Source: Portulaca oleracea
Lineage: Eukaryota; Streptophyta; Magnoliopsida; Caryophyllales; Portulacaceae
NCBI GenBank assembly: GCA_029582165.1
Contig: CM055886.1
Location: forward strand, 22,134,669 to 22,198,668
Length of the DNA stretch: 64,000 nucleotides
Direction of reading: 5' to 3'
This document shows positions 58,799 through 64,000 of the stretch, piece by piece. Every line of letters starts with the position of its first letter. Position 1 is the first letter of the stretch. Made by a program: the position numbers and the translations under genes. The notes beneath the pieces are model-generated. The model had not been told where the DNA came from and ran no database searches. It was given only the letters and a program-made list of their open reading frames with translations.

Positions 58799-61700
58799 CG
58801 TAAAATCCCGAAAAATTCGAATATGTTGACCGTTACTCTGTTAATTATTTAAGTTGACTCTGTTAAGTTTGAGATTTTATCGACGATTATTTCTGCTAAC
58901 ACTTGAGCTCGTAGGACCGTTGAGAAACTAACAGGGGTATTTTTGTCTTTTTCTACGTGCATGGATATGCATCGGAAGAGGGGTATTTTGGTAAATTACA
59001 TGTTAATAATTGATGATTATGTGTTAGTTTTTATTTAGTTAATTATGTGTTTTTTTTTTCTACTATTATCATTATTATTATTATTGAGAAATTAAAATTT
59101 ATTTTTTTCCTAGCTATTAATAGTATTAGGGCTGTAATTATTTTTTTCAGATTATTTTCTTACTAAATTAGTTTTAGTTATTATATATTGTTAATTAGGT
59201 TAATTATGGTAACCAAAACCTAAACCCTAATTCTATTCTCTTCCATCTCCTCCCCCTCTCTGCCTGTAATTGCCGCCTAGCCCAAACCGCCGCACCGTCC
59301 ACCATATTCGCCGGAAACCGCCACAACACACCACCAACAACCATCCTCCTCCTCCCTCTTTCTCTCTCTCGATCTTTGTCATTGAAGGTCGCTTCGCTGC
59401 GCCACCACCACCAAGGCTGCCGTCGTCCGCCGCCACCGAGAGTCCTATCGACATCACCGCCATCGGCTGCCGTCACAGCCATCGTCCGCTGCCCAGTTCG
59501 AGAGGGCGCTGCTATTTCCGTTGTTGCTACCGTGATTCGCCGCCGCCCTAGCCAACACCGACGCTCCACCGTCCGCCGCCGCTGTTGTCAACCCCGCTCC
59601 GACTGCCGCCCGTTCTGCCCAGTAAACCTCTGTGTAAAATACTAACCTTGATACCCTACGTTGGCTAATTCATCAATTTTTCTTTATTATGAGTATTACT
59701 CCTTTATGATTAGCATTATTTTTGCTTGCAAACTGATTTGATGATGTTATGCATGGCTATAAGTCATGTTTAATATGATGTTTTGAATCCTACTTGCGTC
59801 AAACTTATTGCATTGTTAATCTGATTTTTTTTTGTTTATTTATTTCATGCTCACAAAGTTGTGTCTATAATCTAGAGTGGTATATGGTCATTTTCTTGGT
59901 TTTTACTTCTCTAATTCTTGGTTCTTATTGTGATTATAATATGATTATTAGTTTCCTATAATATGAGTATTATGTTTACATATATGTGATTTATATTACA
60001 AGTAAATTATACTATGTTTAGTAATGTTTCGATATTTGATGAGGAAATCTTATTGTTAATGATTATTATAATACATTACATTTTATTATGAGTGTTATCG
60101 TTTTTCTCCTACTTAGAAACGACTTAAATTTTGTTATGAGTGAAGGTTTAGTAACCTTGCTATGCGTGGTTTATTTTCATATGGTTCGATGCCGAAAATT
60201 TGAGTTTTATTGTGACCTTTATCGTTGGTTTTTAAAGTAAATGTTTATTTTGAAATTTTAATTGTTTATGTGAGAAATTGGTGTTAAATTGAGTATAGGT
60301 TGACCTTGGTTGTGTTAGGGGGGTGAATGGGAAGGTATTTGACCTTAAGTGGATTGTTTAGAGACCCAAGTTAGAGTCCCGGGATAGCGAGGTTAAAGTA
60401 GGACCGAAAAACCTCGAGCTAAAGATAGGTCAGTTTGGACAGAATTTATGAGTTGTACGACATCGGTCACCACTTATTGTGTAGTTGATTTTTAGCCCTA
60501 CCGTTTGGTCTGGAAGTACCTTAGGACGTTAGCTTTCATAGGAATTTTGCGGATCGGGTTTTGGAGGTGTATATTTTGAGTTACGACCCAAATAGCGCAC
60601 CTAGGTCAGAACTGGGTAGGTTGTATAATTGGCTGTTTTTGAAGACCTTAGGGGGTGTTTTAGGTCTCGAGATCAACACAAGAGTTTTAGTAGACATCCA
60701 GAGGTTTCCATAAAGTCCAAAACTATACCCATAGGAGGTCAAGAAGTCAAGTTATAGTTCATTTTATTTGAGTATTGAATTATGTCCAGTTTGCTTTTTG
60801 AATAAATGTGTAGTCGTGCGTGTGAATTATTTATTTATTTATTTTAATATGGAAGTGTGGTGATGTGTGATAGTTTATATTATGTGAGATATGTTTAAAA
60901 TGTTAATTTATGAATGATGGGAACCTTATAGTGTTCCTAGGGGTGGGTTAGGTGGAAATTAGATTTCGTTAACTCCGTACGACGCGTTTTAATTTTAGAA
61001 ATTTCATTATTTTTAGGCGCGTTCTAAACCGTTTGATCTAGTGAGCTCAAGTGTGTTCTGAAGTAAGGAGAAGAATTGTCAGGAAATGTCTATGTCCTAA
61101 ATCCCGCTGGGATGCACTTTATATGTTTTATGGTTTTTTATTATGTTTTAAGAATTTTGCATCCCAAAAGGGGATTTTATGGTGAAATTTGGCTGTCTAA
61201 TTTGGATGTTTATTATGTCCTTTGAGTTGGCAAAACGTGGACAGTCATTTATGTGTGATTTGGAAATGGTTTTGAAAATTTGGGATTGGATTGGATCGTT
61301 GAGTTCGGAATGGTGTGATATTAAACCTGACTAATAATTCAAACGTGACGTAAATGCGGGTTCGGGCAACACCCCCGAAGACCAGGTTCTCGGCATCCTG
61401 TAGGGGGGTTGTCAAGAGATCAGGGATGTCTGATTGGTGCTACTTCCCCGGGGTTAGTTTTATGCACGTGTGTGAAATGGATGGCCATCCGTATGATTGT
61501 GATTGTGAATGATTGAGATTGGTATTGAGATTGAGATTGTGATGAGATTGTGATTTGATTATTGTGAAGTCTTGGACTTCGAGGGCCAAATAAGCAAGGT
61601 CCGCCCGCTTAATAATTCTGAAAGATGATTTGGTTGGTGGGGAAAGAAAGTTGGTTTCGAAAAGATTTGACTTGTTCACTTCTCCCCCAAAAATGAATTG

Positions 61701-62097
61701 AAATGAATTTTAAATTGTTTTGACAATTAGGGGTAGACATTATTAAGTCCTCCTCATGTTTTTAAATGTTTTGTTTTCAGGTGAAGAGTTCTGTGATGGG
61801 AACGGGAATTAGCAGTGAGGACGTCGAAGCTAGTCTTGAGAATAAGTTTAGTTTATGTTTAGACTTGAAGTTAGTAATGTTTAGTTTTTGTTGTTCTAGA
61901 ATTTGAAGGTTCTCTTGTTATTAAATTGAAGTAAATAATGATTAGTTGTTAGTTTTTCCCTTTCTTGCCTTGTATTCCTTCGGGGATACGGCAGTAACGC
62001 CCAATTAAAAGAAGAGAAAAATGGTCTTCCACCGTTAAGGTTTGTCAACGTTTGACTTTGACCGTTAAGTTTAGAATTGAATTTTCAGGGCGTTACA
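58799..62097 (+). repeat. 5' LTR, ~3.3 kb
   Basis: The first ~1.25 kb is repeated at 62747-64000 at a constant offset of about 3948, nearly identical apart from a GC-rich block at 59260-59640. The LTR includes a CCTAAACCCTAA/CT-rich segment near 59215-59260 resembling a plant leader, followed by CCG/CCACC-rich DNA. Short open frames there are low-complexity and not called. Confidence 0.85.
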
Positions 62098-62746
62098 AAA
62101 TGGTATCAGAGCTCTGGGTTACGACCTGGTAGCTCCTAAGTGTCCCTTAGGTTTAGTCAGACCTTAGGAAGCTACATTCGGAGTGTGAGTGTAGGATGGG
62201 GGAATGGGATGTGTGTCTCTTTCTTGTTTCCTTTTTGTGTTGCAATTGCATGCTTGTCGTTTTTTACGTTTGTTGGAAGGCATACTGCCACCATTGCTAT
62301 GAGTAACCATCTGTAGCTTTGCTAAAGGACCTAAACCCCGAGGAGGGTATAAAATAGAGCCCTGAGGAGGTTTTGGAACAAGATCGAAGCCTCTGACGAG
62401 GATTCAGAGGCTGAGAGAAGACCTGACCTACGAGAAGTAGCTGCTAGAGATTCTAAAATTATGGAGAGAAGCAAATATGAAGAAATACGGTCCCTCTAGT
62501 AAAGGTGCGATGGGAGGACCATGCTACAACTGAAGCCACCTGAGAAGACGAGGAGGAAAATGAAATCAAAGTATCTGCATCTATGCAACGCATAAGATAA
62601 GTCGAGTTTCGATGACGAAACTCTTTTGAAGATGATAATGATGTAAAACCCCGAATTTTGGTAAGAGGCACCGTTAACTCTTTCGGGAAGATCGTTGGTG
62701 TTGAGTTTAAGTTTCGAGGACGAAACTTCTTTTAAGGGGGTAATGA
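62098..62746 (+). other. Non-coding interior of the long-LTR element
   Basis: Begins with the PBS and ends with TTCGAGGACGAAAC, TTTTAAGGGGGTAATGA, a Gypsy-like 3' end. A degenerate second copy of the same junction (TTCGATGACGAAAC...GATAATGATGTAAAACCCCG) lies about 95 bp upstream at 62608-62660. No gag or pol is left. Confidence 0.75.
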
Positions 62747-64000
62747 TGTAAAATCCCGAAAAATTCGAATATGTTGACCGTTACGCTGTTAATTATTTAA
62801 GTTGACTCTGTTAAGTTTGAGATTTTATCGACGATTATTTCTGCTAACACTTGAGCTCGTAGGACCGTTGAGAAACTAACAGGGGTATTTTTGTCTTTTT
62901 CTACGTGCATGGATATGCATCGGAAGAGGGGTATTTTGGTAAATTACATGTTAATAATTGATGATTATGTGTTAGTTTTTATTTAGTTAATTATGTGTTT
63001 TTTTTCTACTATTATCATTATTATTATTATTGAGAAATTAAAATTTATTTTTTTCCTAGCTATTAATAGTATTAGGGCTGTAATTATTTTTTTCAGATTA
63101 TTTTCTTACTAAATTAGTTTTAGTTATTATATATTGTTAATTAGGTTAATTATGGTAACCAAAACCTAAACCCTAATTCTATTCTCTTCCATCTCCTCCC
63201 CCTCTCTGCCTGTAACTGCCGCCTAGCCCAAACCGCCGCACCGTCCACCATATTCGCCGGAAACCGCCACAACACACCACCAACAACCATCCTCCTCCTC
63301 CCTCTTTCTCTCTCTCGATCTTTGTCATTGAAGGTCGCTTCGCTGCGCCACCACCACCAAGGCTGCCGTCGTCCGCCGCCACCGAGAGTCCTATCGACAT
63401 CACCGCCGCGCCCCGCGACTACCCCACGACTGTCGCTGCCGTCACAGCCATCGTCCGCTGCCCAGTTCGAGAGGGCGCTGCTATTTCCGTTGTTGCTACC
63501 GTGATTCGCCGCCTATAGCCAACAAGACGCTCCACCGTCATGCGCTGTTGTCAACCCGCTCCGATTGCGCGTTACGCGATGAAACCTCTGTGTAAAATAC
63601 TAACCTTGATACCCTACGTTGGCTAATTCATCAATTTTTCTTTATTATGAGTATTACTCCTTTATGATTAGCATTATTTTTGCTTGCAAACTGATTTGAT
63701 GATGTTCTGCATGGCTCTAAGTCATGTTTAATATGATGTTTTGAATCCTACTTGCGTCATACTTATTGCATTGTTAATCTGATTTTTTTTTGTTTATTTA
63801 TTTCATGCTCACAAAGTTGTGTCTATAATCTAGAGTGGTATATGGTCATTTTCTTGGTTTTTACTTCTCTAATTCTTGGTTCTTATTTTGATTATAATAT
63901 GATTATTAGTTTCCTATAATATGAGTATTATGTTTACATATATGTGATTTATATTACAAGTAAATTATACTATGTTTAGTAAAGTTTCGATATTTGATGA
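62747..64000 (+). repeat. Start of the 3' LTR, truncated by the window edge
   Basis: Begins TGTAAAATCCCGAAAAATTC and follows the 5' LTR closely, with substitutions such as GTTACG for GTTACT and a rearranged GC-rich block at 63400-63590. Confidence 0.9.

Larger units (their letters stand above)
58799..64000 (+). mobile_element. Long-LTR non-coding LTR retroelement (LARD-like), runs off the window
   Basis: The 5' LTR (58799-62097) reads GTAAAATCCCG...GGGCGTTACA; its first TG is CG here. PBS TGGTATCAGAGC is at 62101-62112, the interior ends with an AAGGGGG purine tract near 62735, and the 3' LTR starts TGTAAAATCCCG at 62747. The LTR is 3.3 kb but the interior only 649 bp with no coding frame, the layout of large retrotransposon derivatives. 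The 3' LTR continues past 64000. It inserted into the Copia integrase; the 5-bp site CACTT (58794-58798) should recur beyond the window. Confidence 0.85.

Noticed and set aside
59270..59645. Proline/arginine-rich frames in the long LTR
   Set aside because: Low-complexity reading of CCG/CCACC-rich DNA; not preserved in the second LTR.

Overview
This is a plant nuclear genome window, almost certainly from a eudicot. It is AT-rich and holds five intron-type or plastid-targeted plant genes in a background dominated by transposable elements. The genes are an organelle-type tRNA (guanine-N7) methyltransferase (+, 11.3-15.9 kb), a plastid xylulose-5-phosphate/phosphate translocator XPT (-, 17.4-18.6 kb), a NOPCHAP1/DUF4598-like acidic protein (+, 34.4-35.0 kb), the Polycomb reader LHP1/TFL2 (-, 39.9-44.1 kb) and the nascent-polypeptide-associated complex beta subunit BTF3 (-, 52.0-53.3 kb). 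I resolved intron-exon structures for the methyltransferase (8 coding exons, 326 aa), LHP1 (6 coding exons, 460 aa) and BTF3 (5 coding exons, 160 aa); all splice in frame with GT-AG borders. From memory, the methyltransferase, XPT and LHP1 orthologues also lie close together on Arabidopsis chromosome 5 (At5g17660, At5g17630, At5g17690), which suggests old microsynteny.

Layout. 0-3.3 kb: AT-rich DNA, a 5'-truncated Cassandra TRIM element whose LTR carries a 5S-rRNA-like promoter, and the 3' end of a decayed Ty3/Gypsy element with its LTR. 4.57-11.0 kb: a structurally complete Ty3/Gypsy element (two LTRs, PBS, PPT, 5-bp TSD GTATC) with a broken polyprotein, ending about 345 bp upstream of the methyltransferase start. 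11.3-18.6 kb: the convergent methyltransferase and XPT genes; a 1.25-kb Mutator-like inverted-repeat element sits in methyltransferase intron 4. 18.6-27 kb: intergenic DNA with a PPR-like relic, a MITE, and a second decayed Gypsy element that carries a Cassandra solo LTR inside its integrase; right of that element lies a diverged copy of the XPT upstream flank. 27.5-33 kb: a dense DNA-transposon nest (Helitron-like end, several nested MITEs, a 2.1-kb Pack-MULE with a captured RING/VWA gene start, two more TIR elements). 33-44 kb: the NOPCHAP1-like gene, a 1.1-kb higher-order minisatellite, and LHP1. 46-50.6 kb: an L1-type LINE relic on the minus strand, split by a TIR element and by an LTR-plus-PBS insertion. 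52-54 kb: BTF3. 55-64 kb: a minus-strand Ty1/Copia relic interrupted by a retroelement with 3.3-kb LTRs and only a 650-bp non-coding interior.

No CRISPR array, operon or complete new multi-gene system is visible. The most unusual items are the Pack-MULE gene capture, the Cassandra copies, the very long-LTR/tiny-interior retroelement, the higher-order minisatellite and the atypical LTR+PBS insertion in the LINE. In both recent LTR pairs, divergence is concentrated in the GC-rich stretches, which may reflect assembly error rather than biology.
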